Notes: generated by a model from the letters alone, not told the origin. DNA of 27,957 nucleotides from Actinomycetes bacterium (GCA_023403475.1 JAEYEL010000178.1:1-27957), one strand, 5' to 3'. Positions 7,541 through 15,779 are shown, counted from the stretch's first letter. Translations and numbers: made by a program.

Positions 7541-7641
7541 GAAGCGCCGAGGTGCCCAAGGCCCGCAGGATGGCGGAAGCGAAGCGTACTCCGGTACGCG
7601 AGCTTCCGGCCTCGCGCGAAGATGGGGTGCATCGGCGCTTC
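7541..7641. repeat. palindromic element between glyS and ppsR
   Basis: GAAGCGCCGA (7541-7550) and TCGGCGCTTC (7632-7641) are perfect inverted repeats enclosing a strong internal hairpin, CGGAAGC..GCGTAC-TCCG-GTACGC..GCTTCCG (7574-7608). The fold is a Y or cloverleaf. No T-run follows, so it is not a plain terminator. It may be a dispersed REP-like element or an mRNA processing site that separates glyS from ppsR expression. Confidence 0.6.
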
Positions 7642-7687
7642 GCAGCGCACGAGCCGTTCCGTCGTCTGGCGAAACGACAGAGTCCTT

Positions 7688-9769
7688 CTACTTCTTCGCC
7701 ATGACCCCGAAGTCGGCCACGTTCTCGAACACGGAAACGAAGCGGTTGAGCAGCTTCATACGGTTTTCGCGCAGCGCCAGGTTCTCGTCCATGACCATGA
7801 TGCGCTCGAAGAAAAGATCGATGGGCTTGCGCAGCGAGGCGAGATCTTTCAAAGCCGCCGCATAGTCGTCGGCTAAAAGGGCTGCGGCCACGCGGCTTTC
7901 AGCCTGCACCACAGCGCAGGAAAGGGCGTGCTCCACTTCTGTGAGCAGGCTTTCGTCGAAGTCGGTTCCCGCTGCATCGTCGCGCAGGTTGTTCGCGCGG
8001 GCGAAGGCGGTGGCCAGATCGTCGAACGTGTCGGGGTCGTCTTTGCGCGCGGCCTCAAGCGCACGCACGCGGCGCGAAAGCTCCATAGGTTCTTCCACGC
8101 CCGCCGAAAGCACCGCGTCTATAGCATCGGGGGAAGCCCCCTCGTCGCGCAGCATGACCTTCGTGCGCGCGATGAAGAACTCCGCCACCTCTTCGCGCAC
8201 CTTCTCATGGTTAAACGCGATACCCGAAGCTGCATAGAGGCCAAGCGCCACGTCAACGGCCTCGAGCAAGGACAGATGCGGCATCTCGAACAGAATGGAT
8301 ACGATGCCTATGGCCGCACGGCGCAGCGCGAACGGGTCGGAAGAGCCGGTGGGGCCTTGGCCTACGGCGATGAGCCCGCAGATGGTGTCTATCTTGTCCG
8401 CCAGGGCGACCACCTTGCCCACTGCCGATTCCGGCAGCGCATCGCCCGAGAAGCGAGGGCGGTAGTGGTCGGCTATGGCGCGCGCCACCTGGGGCGTCTC
8501 CCCCGCAGCAGCGGCATAGTAGCTTCCCATAATGCCCTGCACGCTCGTGAACTCCACCACGGCGCCCGTAACGAGGTCGGCCTTGCACAGATACGCGGCA
8601 CGCTCGGCGTCGCGCGCGTCTTCGGAGGCAAGTCCCGCTGCAGCCGAAAGGTGCTCGGCCAACTTGCACATGCGCTTCGTCTTATCGAGCGTTGTGCCCA
8701 GCGATTCCTGGAACACCACGTTGCTCAAGCCCTCGACATACGCTTCGAGCGGTTTTTTCAGGTCTTCGTCGTAGAAGAACTTCGCGTCGTAGAGGCGGGC
8801 AGCCACCACGCGCTCGTTTCCGTCCACGATGTTCGCCTCACAGGCCGCGTCGCCGTTGCTTGTGATGAGGAACTTGTTAGTGAGCGCGCCATCCTTCTCG
8901 AACAGCGGAAAATAACGTTGGTGCACGAGCATGGCGTCGACGGTTATCTCTTTGGGCACGGCTAAAAACAGCTTATCGAAGCTTCCCACCATGACCGTGG
9001 GGTACTCGGTCAGGTTGACCACTTCCTCAAGCGTCTTGGCGTGCAGCTCCGCCACAAGGCCCGTTTCCCTTTCGATGCGCGCCACCTGTGCGCGAATGGA
9101 CGCTTCACGCTCGGCTTCGCTCGGCACCACGAAGCCATCGCGCAGCACGTCTACGAGCGCATCGGCGGAAGTCACCTTGTGGGGACCAAGGGATAAAAAC
9201 CTATGCCCGTACGTTTCGTCGCCCGCCTCAAGACCGGCGAACCGAACGGGCACCACCGTGCTTCCCAGCTGGGCGTACAGCCAGCGGACGGGGCGGCTGA
9301 ACTGCTCTGTGCAGCTTCCCCAGCGCATGCACTTCGGCCACGGTACGGCCGTGATAAGGTTGGCGAGCAGCGAAGGCAGAAGATCGGCCCCCTCGCGCGC
9401 CGGCGTGCTCACAAAGGCGTACACGTACACGGTGCCGTTCTCGTCGCGGCGTTCGAGCGCGCCCACGTCTACGCCCTTGCCGCGTGCGAATCCGCAAGCC
9501 GCCTTGGTGGGGTTTCCTTCCGCATCGAAGGCGATCTTTACGGAAGGCCCGCGGAAGACCTCTTCTGTGGCCTCGGTCCGTTCGGGCACATCGCCCACCA
9601 CCACGATAAGGCGGCGCGGCGTGGTGTAGACCGCGATATCTCCGTGCGGAATGCCCGCCTCGTCAAACGCGGAAGCTGCAAGACGCCCGAGCTTTCCCGT
9701 CGCCGCATGCAAGTCGAACGCAGGCAGCTCTTCGGTGCCTATCTCGAAGGCAAGCGTTCTATTCGCCAT
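7688..9769 (-). CDS. glyS: glycyl-tRNA synthetase beta subunit
   Basis: Beta chain of the bacterial alpha2-beta2 GlyRS; it contributes tRNA recognition and anticodon binding while GlyQ carries the catalytic site. The N-terminus has the family hallmark LAFEIGTEELPA and the C-terminal part a DALR-like anticodon-binding region ending NRFVSVFENVADFGVMAKK. The length is 693 residues, the usual size. I chose ATG 9769 (MANRTLAFEIG) over an in-frame start 75 nt upstream because AAGGAGG sits 7 nt before it and the family starts here. The start lies inside the 3' end of glyQ (11-nt overlap), which implies translational coupling of the two subunits. Confidence 0.97.
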   Translation of the reverse strand: MANRTLAFEIGTEELPAFDLHAATGKLGRLAASAFDEAGIPHGDIAVYTTPRRLIVVVGDVPERTEATEEVFRGPSVKIAFDAEGNPTKAACGFARGKGVDVGALERRDENGTVYVYAFVSTPAREGADLLPSLLANLITAVPWPKCMRWGSCTEQFSRPVRWLYAQLGSTVVPVRFAGLEAGDETYGHRFLSLGPHKVTSADALVDVLRDGFVVPSEAEREASIRAQVARIERETGLVAELHAKTLEEVVNLTEYPTVMVGSFDKLFLAVPKEITVDAMLVHQRYFPLFEKDGALTNKFLITSNGDAACEANIVDGNERVVAARLYDAKFFYDEDLKKPLEAYVEGLSNVVFQESLGTTLDKTKRMCKLAEHLSAAAGLASEDARDAERAAYLCKADLVTGAVVEFTSVQGIMGSYYAAAAGETPQVARAIADHYRPRFSGDALPESAVGKVVALADKIDTICGLIAVGQGPTGSSDPFALRRAAIGIVSILFEMPHLSLLEAVDVALGLYAASGIAFNHEKVREEVAEFFIARTKVMLRDEGASPDAIDAVLSAGVEEPMELSRRVRALEAARKDDPDTFDDLATAFARANNLRDDAAGTDFDESLLTEVEHALSCAVVQAESRVAAALLADDYAAALKDLASLRKPIDLFFERIMVMDENLALRENRMKLLNRFVSVFENVADFGVMAKK

Positions 9770-10730
9770 CGCGGGCCTCCTTCCCCTCCGCGCTGCCAAG
9801 CACTGCTTTCCCCTCGCCCGCCACATGCTCCAGATAGCTTGCACAGCACGCTTTCGCTATGGCGCGCACACGCAGGATATAACCCATGCGCTCGGTAGCG
9901 GAAATCACGCCGCGCGCGTCGAGCAGGTTGAACGCATGGCTGCACTTGAGCACGTAATCGTAGGCGGGAAGCGGCAGGCCCGCCTCAAGCACGCGGTTGC
10001 ATTCCGCCTCGTAGCGGTCGAACTCGCCGAACAGCAGGTCGGTATCGGCCACTTCGAAGTTGTAGGCGGAAAACTCGCGCTCGTTTTCCAAAAAGACGTC
10101 GCCGTAGGTGAACACGCTGCCGTCGGCGCCTCGGCTCCACACGATGTCGTACACCGAATCGACGCCCTGGATGTACATGGTCAGCCTCTCCAGCCCGTAG
10201 GTTATCTCGGCCGGCACCGGCTTGCACTCGAAACCGCCCACCTGCTGGAAGTAGGTGAACTGCGTCACCTCCATGCCGTCTATCCACACCTCCCAGCCAA
10301 GGCCCCAGGCGCCCAGCGTCGGGCTTTCCCAGTCGTCTTCCACGAAGCGCACGTCGTGCTCCTCGACGTCGATGCCTATGGCACGCAGGCTTTCCAAGTA
10401 CAAGTCCTGCACGTCGTCGGGCGAGGGCTTCAGCAGCACTTGGAACTGATAGTAGTGCTGCATGCGGTTGGGGTTCTCGCCGTAGCGCCCGTCGGTGGGA
10501 CGGCGACACGGCTGCACGTAGGCGCATCTCCACGTATCAGGCCCAAGCGAGCGCAACGTGGTGGCCGTATGGAACGTACCGGCTCCCACCTCGTTGTCGT
10601 AGGGTTGCAGCACAACACAGCCCAAGTCTGCCCAGTACCGCTGCAAATTCATGATAACGTCTTGGAACGTGGGCGCCTCGACGGACGCCCCGCCCGCGCG
10701 CTTCCCGGCGCCCGCAAATTCTGTGGACAT
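9759..10730 (-). CDS. glyQ: glycyl-tRNA synthetase alpha subunit
   Basis: Catalytic chain of the two-subunit GlyRS, forming glycyl-adenylate. The family sequence is clear: TFQDVIMNLQRYWADLGCVVLQPYD at about 21-45, then VGAGTFHTATTLRSLGP, AYVQPCRRPTDGRYGENPNR and GWEVWIDGMEVTQFTYFQQVGG. The product is 323 residues, slightly longer than usual because of about 20 extra residues at each end (Gly/Ala-rich N-terminus; charged C-terminus). ATG 10730 (MSTEF) is preferred over an in-frame start 135 nt upstream because AAGGAG lies 5-6 nt before it. It overlaps glyS and is preceded by lepB, 85 nt away. Confidence 0.97.
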   Translation of the reverse strand: MSTEFAGAGKRAGGASVEAPTFQDVIMNLQRYWADLGCVVLQPYDNEVGAGTFHTATTLRSLGPDTWRCAYVQPCRRPTDGRYGENPNRMQHYYQFQVLLKPSPDDVQDLYLESLRAIGIDVEEHDVRFVEDDWESPTLGAWGLGWEVWIDGMEVTQFTYFQQVGGFECKPVPAEITYGLERLTMYIQGVDSVYDIVWSRGADGSVFTYGDVFLENEREFSAYNFEVADTDLLFGEFDRYEAECNRVLEAGLPLPAYDYVLKCSHAFNLLDARGVISATERMGYILRVRAIAKACCASYLEHVAGEGKAVLGSAEGKEARDGE

Positions 10731-10756
10731 GCTTCTCCTTGCCTTCGTCTCCCTAC

Positions 10757-10780
10757 GCTTCGCGCCCTTAGCGGCGAAGC
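10757..10780. repeat. small hairpin between lepB and glyQ
   Basis: GCTTCGC (10757-10763) and GCGAAGC (10774-10780) form a 7-bp stem with a 10-nt loop in the 85-nt gap. No T-run follows on either strand. It could be a processing site or a weak pause. Confidence 0.3.
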
Positions 10781-10815
10781 CCTTCTCACCTAAGCCGTTT
10801 TGCGCGAAGATTCCG

Positions 10816-11388
10816 TTACCCCAAAGACCCCATGTGGTCGAGCGGCCAGTACGTGAACACCGCATGACCCGACACGCTTGATTCCTTGATAGGCCCGAAA
10901 TGGCGCGAATCCTGCGAGTTCGTGCGGTTGTCGCCCATGACCCACAGATACCCCTCCGGAACCGTGTACGGATACGATATGCTCACACCGGGTGCCGGGT
11001 TTAAAGGAGCCGACTCCTTCCCGCGCGTATAGGGTTCCACAAGCACGACGCCGTCGACGACCACCTTGCCATCGACCAGATCGACTGTCTGACCGCCCGT
11101 GGCTATGACGCGCTTGATGAGCACGCGCCCCGGCGTCTGGGGGTCTTGGAACGTCACGATATCGCCCTGCTGCGGGTCGCGGAAATAGTAGCTCACCTTT
11201 TCGGAGAATACCATATCGCCCGTCATGATGGTCTGCTCCATAGATCCCGAAGGGATCTCGAACGCTTGGAACACGAACGTGCGCAGCGCCCATGACAGAC
11301 CCAGAACAAGAGCGACCATGACCAAAAGGCCGCAGGCGCTACGCAATATCTTGTTTCCCTTTGGCTCGGCGTGCTCTCCCGAATACAT
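10816..11388 (-). CDS. lepB: signal peptidase I
   Basis: Membrane serine protease (190 residues) that removes signal peptides from exported proteins. One N-terminal membrane segment (about 17-38) is followed by the catalytic box PSGSM with Ser49, the RVLIKRVIATGG box with general base Lys92, and the GDNRTNSQDSR box (152-162). ATG 11388 (MYSGEHAEPKGNK) is preferred over an in-frame ATG 66 nt upstream because AAAGGAC lies 10 nt before it and the membrane segment then starts at a typical distance. The location between trmD and glyQ matches the common rpsP-rimM-trmD cluster, in which a type I signal peptidase often follows. Confidence 0.96.
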   Translation of the reverse strand: MYSGEHAEPKGNKILRSACGLLVMVALVLGLSWALRTFVFQAFEIPSGSMEQTIMTGDMVFSEKVSYYFRDPQQGDIVTFQDPQTPGRVLIKRVIATGGQTVDLVDGKVVVDGVVLVEPYTRGKESAPLNPAPGVSISYPYTVPEGYLWVMGDNRTNSQDSRHFGPIKESSVSGHAVFTYWPLDHMGSLG

Positions 11389-11472
11389 GAAAGTGCAAGT
11401 CCTTTCCGAACAGATGCCCGCGTATACCCGTATGCGTCCGCGCATGCACCGCACACCCGGCGTCTGGCATCT

Positions 11473-11492
11473 GGCTGAAATCGTATTCAGCC
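11473..11492. repeat. short perfect hairpin between trmD and lepB
   Basis: GGCTGAA (11473-11479) and TTCAGCC (11486-11492) pair perfectly around a 6-nt loop, 17 nt downstream of the trmD stop on the minus strand. No T-run follows. The 121-nt gap holds no other recognisable signal. Confidence 0.35.
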
Positions 11493-11509
11493 ATGATAGC
11501 GCTTCTGCG

Positions 11510-12271
11510 CTATGCGTCTTCCGCCGCCGATAAACTCTTCAGAAAATCCTTGTCAGCGGGCGAAAGGTCGGCTTTTGCAAGCAGATCGGGACGCAGGCGC
11601 GCAGTCTTTTCCAGCGCCGCCTTACGCCGCCAGCGCGCCACCGCGCCGTGATCTCCTGAAAGCAACACAGACGGAACGTCCATGCCACGAAAGCTTGCGG
11701 GACGTGTGTACTGCGGGTATTCCAAAAGCCCCGTAGCGAAGCTCTCGTCGTCCACGCCAGCCTCTTGCGCGCCCAGAACGCCCGGCAGCTTGCGCACCAC
11801 GGCGTCTATGACCACCATGGAAGCCAGCTCACCACTCGTGAGCACGTAGTCGCCCAAGGAAATCACGCGATCAGCCAACGCATAGGCCCGCTCGTCAATG
11901 CCCTCGTAGTGCCCGCATACGAACAGCAGGCGCTCCTTTCGGGCAAGGTTCGCGGCGAGGACATCGGTGAAGGGCTCGCCTTCGGGCGCAAGGAAGACGA
12001 TGTGGGGGGCGGAGACGGAGGGCGCGGAGTTCGGGAGCGTTCCGGAGACAATGTCTTCCACCGCTTCGAAGATGGGCTCGCATTTCATGACGAGGCCAGG
12101 GCCGCCGCCGTAAGGGTCGTCGTCGGTGGTGCGGTGGCGGTCGTGCGTCCAGTCGCGCAGATCGTAGGCGGAAAACCGGATGATCCCCTTGTCTTGGGCG
12201 CGCTGCATCATCGAAGCGCCCATAACCGAATCGTACATACGGGGAAACGTTGAAAGGGTTTCGATGATCAT
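11510..12271 (-). CDS. trmD: tRNA (guanine-N1)-methyltransferase
   Basis: SAM-dependent SPOUT-class enzyme that makes m1G37 next to the anticodon and so prevents +1 frameshifting. Family motifs are intact: the N-terminus MIIETLSTFP, YGGGPGLVMKCEPI, FVCGHYEGIDER, and the trefoil-knot cofactor site ISLGDYVLTSGELA followed by LPGVLG. The 253-residue length is normal. ATG 12271 has AAAGGAGG about 10 nt upstream; the frame continues further upstream without a start signal of that quality. It lies 31 nt after rimM in the conserved rpsP-khpA-rimM-trmD order. Confidence 0.97.
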   Translation of the reverse strand: MIIETLSTFPRMYDSVMGASMMQRAQDKGIIRFSAYDLRDWTHDRHRTTDDDPYGGGPGLVMKCEPIFEAVEDIVSGTLPNSAPSVSAPHIVFLAPEGEPFTDVLAANLARKERLLFVCGHYEGIDERAYALADRVISLGDYVLTSGELASMVVIDAVVRKLPGVLGAQEAGVDDESFATGLLEYPQYTRPASFRGMDVPSVLLSGDHGAVARWRRKAALEKTARLRPDLLAKADLSPADKDFLKSLSAAEDA

Positions 12272-12302
12272 GCGGTCGCGCCTCCTTTCGGGAATCCGCG
12301 CA

Positions 12303-12938
12303 TCACAGTTCCAAAAGACCCGATGGTACGCATACGTCGATGCGGCGGGCACCCCCATCGATGCCCGAAACGAACTCGTCCACAAGGGGAATGAGCAAAG
12401 GGTCGGGGTCGAAGGGCTGCTCCCCGGGCGAAAAGCCGCTTGCACAGGCGGGCACTTCCGCAGATTCGAGGGAAGCGTCGCGGGCGTGCTTGCCAACATC
12501 TTCGCCTGCGCCCTCGGCGCACGTGCGCGCAACTTCCAAAAGGCGCTGTCCGGGCAGCGTTCGCACGCCTTGCAGCGTGCCTAGAATCCCCGCCCGCGCA
12601 TCGATCACCCGAAATCCCGCGAGCGTATCGGCGTCAGAGGCACCGATACGCTTGCCTTCGGGAACATCTTCGCGGCGCATGAGGCAATGGCAACCTACGA
12701 GCGAGCGAGCAACGTCCGCATCGTCTATGCCCGCAAACTTCACCACCGCAGCATCGGCGCCCTGCATCTGCACGCTTTCCACCCATGCGCGGCGCGGCGC
12801 ATCGATCACAGGCGGCACGAACGCCACCTGCACGCCCTCATACAGCAAAAAAGGAAGGCCTGGCGCACAGCGTACGACAAGCCCCCCGTTCAAGGTTTTG
12901 GTGCTGGTTAGTTCGGCGACGTCTTTCCACGCGCGCAT
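12303..12938 (-). CDS. rimM: ribosome maturation factor RimM, divergent with insertion
   Basis: 16S rRNA processing factor that binds S19 and helps assemble the 30S head. The 211 residues exceed the usual 165-180. The N-terminal RimM domain is recognisable but weakly conserved (AELTSTKTLNGGLVVRCAPG; VESVQMQGADAAVVKFAGIDDADVARSLVG), then MRREDVPEG and a PRC-barrel start (GFRVIDARAGILGTLQGV). A segment of about 40 residues (CAEGAGEDVGKHARDA onward) interrupts the barrel before LLIPLVDEFVSGID. The ATG follows the TAA of khpA with no gap, so translation is probably coupled. The assignment rests on both domain traces and the conserved location between khpA and trmD. Confidence 0.88.
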   Translation of the reverse strand: MRAWKDVAELTSTKTLNGGLVVRCAPGLPFLLYEGVQVAFVPPVIDAPRRAWVESVQMQGADAAVVKFAGIDDADVARSLVGCHCLMRREDVPEGKRIGASDADTLAGFRVIDARAGILGTLQGVRTLPGQRLLEVARTCAEGAGEDVGKHARDASLESAEVPACASGFSPGEQPFDPDPLLIPLVDEFVSGIDGGARRIDVCVPSGLLEL

Positions 12939-13193
12939 TTAGTCGATAAGCTCCACTTCAACCGACGTTCCCGTGCGGGAAGCAGCAGCGCGGGCGAGCG
13001 TGCGTATGGCCTTGATGACGCGGCCTTGGCGACCTATCACCTTGCCGGCATCCTCTTCGTTCACGCGGATCTCGATGTAAATGCCGCCGTCTTCGCTCTC
13101 GCTCGCTTGAATATCGAGATCTTCTTCGAACTCGATGAGCGGAAAGACGAGCGTCTTCACCAAACCGGCGATGTCCTCCGTCTGCTCGGACAT
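12939..13193 (-). CDS. khpA: KH-domain RNA-binding protein KhpA
   Basis: An 84-residue single-KH protein. The RNA-binding GxxG loop is visible in KVIGRQGRVIKAIRTLARAA (about 51-70), preceded by the beta strand IYIEIRVNEEDAG. In Firmicutes and other Gram-positives KhpA works with KhpB in post-transcriptional control of cell division and elongation; whether it does so here is inference. It sits between rpsP (4-nt gap) and rimM (stop and start adjacent), the conserved position of the family. Confidence 0.93.
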   Translation of the reverse strand: MSEQTEDIAGLVKTLVFPLIEFEEDLDIQASESEDGGIYIEIRVNEEDAGKVIGRQGRVIKAIRTLARAAASRTGTSVEVELID

Positions 13194-13197
13194 GACG

Positions 13198-13443
13198 TTA
13201 TGCGTCCTTGCGCGCAGTTTCGATAAGGCGCACTACCGTATCGGTGGGTTGAGCGCCGTTTGCGAGCCACTTGTCGATCTTCTCCATGTCGAGTTTGATC
13301 ATAGAAGGGTCGACGCAAGGGTTGTAGCGACCCACTTCCTCGATGAACTTGCCGTCGCGCGGGGCGCGGGAATCGGCTACGACGACGCGATAGTACGGAC
13401 GCTTCTTAGCGCCGTGACGGGCGAGGCGAATTTTGACTGCCAT
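13198..13443 (-). CDS. rpsP: 30S ribosomal protein S16
   Basis: An 81-residue ribosomal protein beginning MAVKIRLARHGAKKRPYYRVVVADSR, the S16 signature, with GKFIEEVGRYNP following. It is an assembly protein of the 30S body. ATG 13443 has AAGGAG about 9 nt upstream; the frame extends upstream but S16 proteins start here. It is the first gene of the long minus-strand array; a promoter lies about 90 nt before it. Confidence 0.98.
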   Translation of the reverse strand: MAVKIRLARHGAKKRPYYRVVVADSRAPRDGKFIEEVGRYNPCVDPSMIKLDMEKIDKWLANGAQPTDTVVRLIETARKDA

Positions 13444-13530
13444 GAAGTTGAACTCCTTTTTGTCTAACACTCTAACACTCGGTTCGATGCATGCGTCGCT
13501 TACGCAGCGCAGCGAAAACAGCAATTGCTT

Positions 13531-13559
13531 ATGATACGGCGAAATCACCGAATAGGCAA
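13531..13559 (-). promoter_or_regulatory. promoter of the rpsP-trmD-lepB-glyQS array
   Basis: On the minus strand TTGCCT (13554-13559; 4 of 6) and TATCAT (13531-13536; 5 of 6) are separated by exactly 17 nt. The start codon of rpsP is about 88 nt downstream. No other promoter-like pair of comparable quality was seen in this gap. Confidence 0.5.
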
Positions 13560-13645
13560 GCAAATAGTTTTAAGATTGTACCGTGTCCCCGTTTTTTGCA
13601 CCTCGCAAGCTCAAAGCATCCTTGAAAACCCCACGTTTACAAGCG

Positions 13646-13723
13646 CCAAAGGTGCCAAAGGGACACACCTAATGGCACGTTTTTGGTGCCAAAGGGACAC
13701 TCCTTTCCTTTGGCACCTTTGGC
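13646..13723. repeat. cluster of GGTGCCAAAGG-type repeats downstream of metG
   Basis: CCAAAGGTGCCAAAGG (13646-13661) is the perfect reverse complement of 13707-13722 and pairs one base further (17 bp). Between them a 16-nt direct repeat, GGTGCCAAAGGGACAC, occurs at 13651-13666 and 13685-13700. A partial further copy (TGGCACCCTTTGG) lies at 13726-13738. The gap 13444-13739 thus holds the rpsP promoter in its left half and this repeat cluster in its right half. No T-run marks it as a terminator. Confidence 0.65.
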
Positions 13724-13739
13724 ACTGGCACCCTTTGGG

Positions 13740-15779
13740 TTACTTCAGCTGGCTTTCGTGCTTCTTGAAGAAATCGAAGCGCGGGGGAAGGTCGCGCACG
13801 CGATGGCGGCCTTCGGTTATCTCGCCGGCGCTGCACAGCTCCTCCATGCTGTCGAAATCGTAGTTCCAGCTGAAGAACTCGTCGAACTCGAAGTTCAGGT
13901 AGTCGCATATCTTCTCGGTGCCGAAGGGCACCACCGGGTGCATGAGCAGCGTTGCGATGCGCAGAAGGAAGAACGAGTCCACAAGCACTTGACGACGCGC
14001 CTCGGCGCTTCCCTTCTGCTCGGCCTCACGGATGCCGCAGGTCCAGTGCTTGTTCGCAAAGCGGATAAACTCGTCTGCAAGCGACATGATCGAATGCAGC
14101 TCCACGCGGTGCATGAGCTCATCGTAGGAATGCAGCGTGGCGTGCGCGCGCTCGGCCACGGAAGGCAAAGGCGCCCCAAGCGGCATGTAGCCCTCGAAGC
14201 TTTTTCCCGCTTCGTAGAAGCAGCTGCGCGCAAGGCGGTTGAACACGTTCGTGAGCAGCGCTCCTTCTTTGAGCACCGGATCGGCCACGCGCGCATCGTC
14301 GCGCTTGACGGGATCGGGGTCGAAAGGCTTCGGCTTGAAGCCGACCGACTTCTGATCGAGCCCGAGCGCCAAAAAGTGCGCACGCAGCTGCTCGCAGGTG
14401 TAGTGGTTAAGCAGCTCGTCTGCCGTAGGTGGCTTGACCGCGCCGGAAGACGACGCCTTCTTGTTCCCGAACAGTATATGATGGTTCGCCACGAGCGTGG
14501 TCTGGCGCAAGGGGTGCTCGGCGATACCTTCCGCCATAAGGTCGCCCGGGGCCAGCGCCTCGATGAGCGCCGGCTGCGCCACACCGTAGAAGTAGAGGTT
14601 GTCCTGCCCTATGAACTGGTAGACCTGCGCATCTTCCGAGCACCAGAAGTCGCGCCAGCTGCCGCGCGGCAGACCCAGCTCGTCGTTCGCCGCCATGGTA
14701 AACGACATAGGCGCCCACAGGCTTTCCGGCCAACACCACACCGTCAACCCCTCCACGCCGTCGATGACCGGGGCTTTCACCCCCCATTCGATGTTGCCGG
14801 TAATGCGGAAGGGCACAAGCGTCTTGCCCGTGCGGAAGCGGATGCCCGCGCGCGCGAGCACGGGTCGCGCCGCATCCCTGTCCTCTATGGTGTCGAACTC
14901 TATCTCGAAACTCTGCTTGCCCGCTTCCGCCGCGCGAAAGCGATGGGGCGGCAGCTCGTCGGCCACAACGCGGTACGCCTCTTCGGCTTCGTTTTTAACA
15001 TAGATCACAGGCGGCGCCAGAAACTCGCGCACGGTCTTAGACACGATGGCGCGCACCTCGGGATCGGCCTCGAGCGCCTCCACATGCCCGCGCAGGAAAT
15101 CGGCGAATGCGGGCAGGTCGAAATACCAGTTCTCGACGGGGCGCATTTCGGGCACGGTGCCCGTGACGGAGGATACAGGCGCTATAAGGTCTTCCGGCGC
15201 GTACTGATGGCCAAGGTCGCACTCGTCGGCGTAGCCGTGCTCCGACTTGCAGCCCTGCACAGGGCAGCGCCCCTGCACTTGGCGACCGTTCAGAAACGTC
15301 TGGGCTTCCGTGTCGTAGAACTGCAAGGTCGATTCAAGGTGCAGATGCCCGTTCTCGTGCAGCTTTTCGATGAACCGGTTGCTCACAAGTTGGTGCACTT
15401 CCCCGCAATGCCCGATGCCCGACCCTTCGTACACCGAAAGGCTGATGCCGTACGCGTCAAGGGTCTTCTTCTGCGCTTCGTGGTTGCGCATGACGTAGTC
15501 GGCGATGGTGCCAAAGAACTCACCCGCCTCCACCAGCTTGCGATAGCCCTCGTCGATGGGCGAGCCGAAGCAGTCGGTGCCGCACACGAAGCGCACGTTT
15601 TCCGCTCCTATGCGGTCGCGCAGGAAGCGGGCGAACGCGTCGGCGGGAACGAACACGCCGCCTATGTGCCCGAAATGCAAAGGCTTGTTGCCGTAGGGCA
15701 TGCCCGCCGTGACGACGGCGCGCTTCGGCCACTTCACGCGGTCGTGGTGGGAATGATCGTTAACGAGAGAGAGTTCCAT
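13740..15779 (-). CDS. metG: methionyl-tRNA synthetase-like class I synthetase, divergent
   Basis: A 679-residue class I synthetase with the MetRS layout: HFGHIGG (35-41, the HIGH motif), a zinc knuckle with Cys172, Cys177, Cys187 and probably His191, then YQFIGQDNLYFYG (387-399), and an alpha-helical anticodon-binding region. Two things are unusual. The KMSKS loop reads KASSS (441-445), losing the second lysine. Residues about 255-330 form an extra segment (from PPVIYVKNEAEEAYRV to LVPFRITGNIEWGV) where normal MetRS has a short link to the DWG-like motif. No C-terminal EMAP-type tRNA-binding domain is present. It could be the cell's MetRS or a second, divergent copy. ATG 15779 overlaps the sppA end by 20 nt; AAGGAG is about 11 nt upstream. 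Confidence 0.82.
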   Translation of the reverse strand: MELSLVNDHSHHDRVKWPKRAVVTAGMPYGNKPLHFGHIGGVFVPADAFARFLRDRIGAENVRFVCGTDCFGSPIDEGYRKLVEAGEFFGTIADYVMRNHEAQKKTLDAYGISLSVYEGSGIGHCGEVHQLVSNRFIEKLHENGHLHLESTLQFYDTEAQTFLNGRQVQGRCPVQGCKSEHGYADECDLGHQYAPEDLIAPVSSVTGTVPEMRPVENWYFDLPAFADFLRGHVEALEADPEVRAIVSKTVREFLAPPVIYVKNEAEEAYRVVADELPPHRFRAAEAGKQSFEIEFDTIEDRDAARPVLARAGIRFRTGKTLVPFRITGNIEWGVKAPVIDGVEGLTVWCWPESLWAPMSFTMAANDELGLPRGSWRDFWCSEDAQVYQFIGQDNLYFYGVAQPALIEALAPGDLMAEGIAEHPLRQTTLVANHHILFGNKKASSSGAVKPPTADELLNHYTCEQLRAHFLALGLDQKSVGFKPKPFDPDPVKRDDARVADPVLKEGALLTNVFNRLARSCFYEAGKSFEGYMPLGAPLPSVAERAHATLHSYDELMHRVELHSIMSLADEFIRFANKHWTCGIREAEQKGSAEARRQVLVDSFFLLRIATLLMHPVVPFGTEKICDYLNFEFDEFFSWNYDFDSMEELCSAGEITEGRHRVRDLPPRFDFFKKHESQLK

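Noticed and set aside
13479..13500. GGTTCGATGC as a tRNA T-loop
   Set aside because: No 5-bp T-stem pairs around it and no other tRNA arms are nearby.
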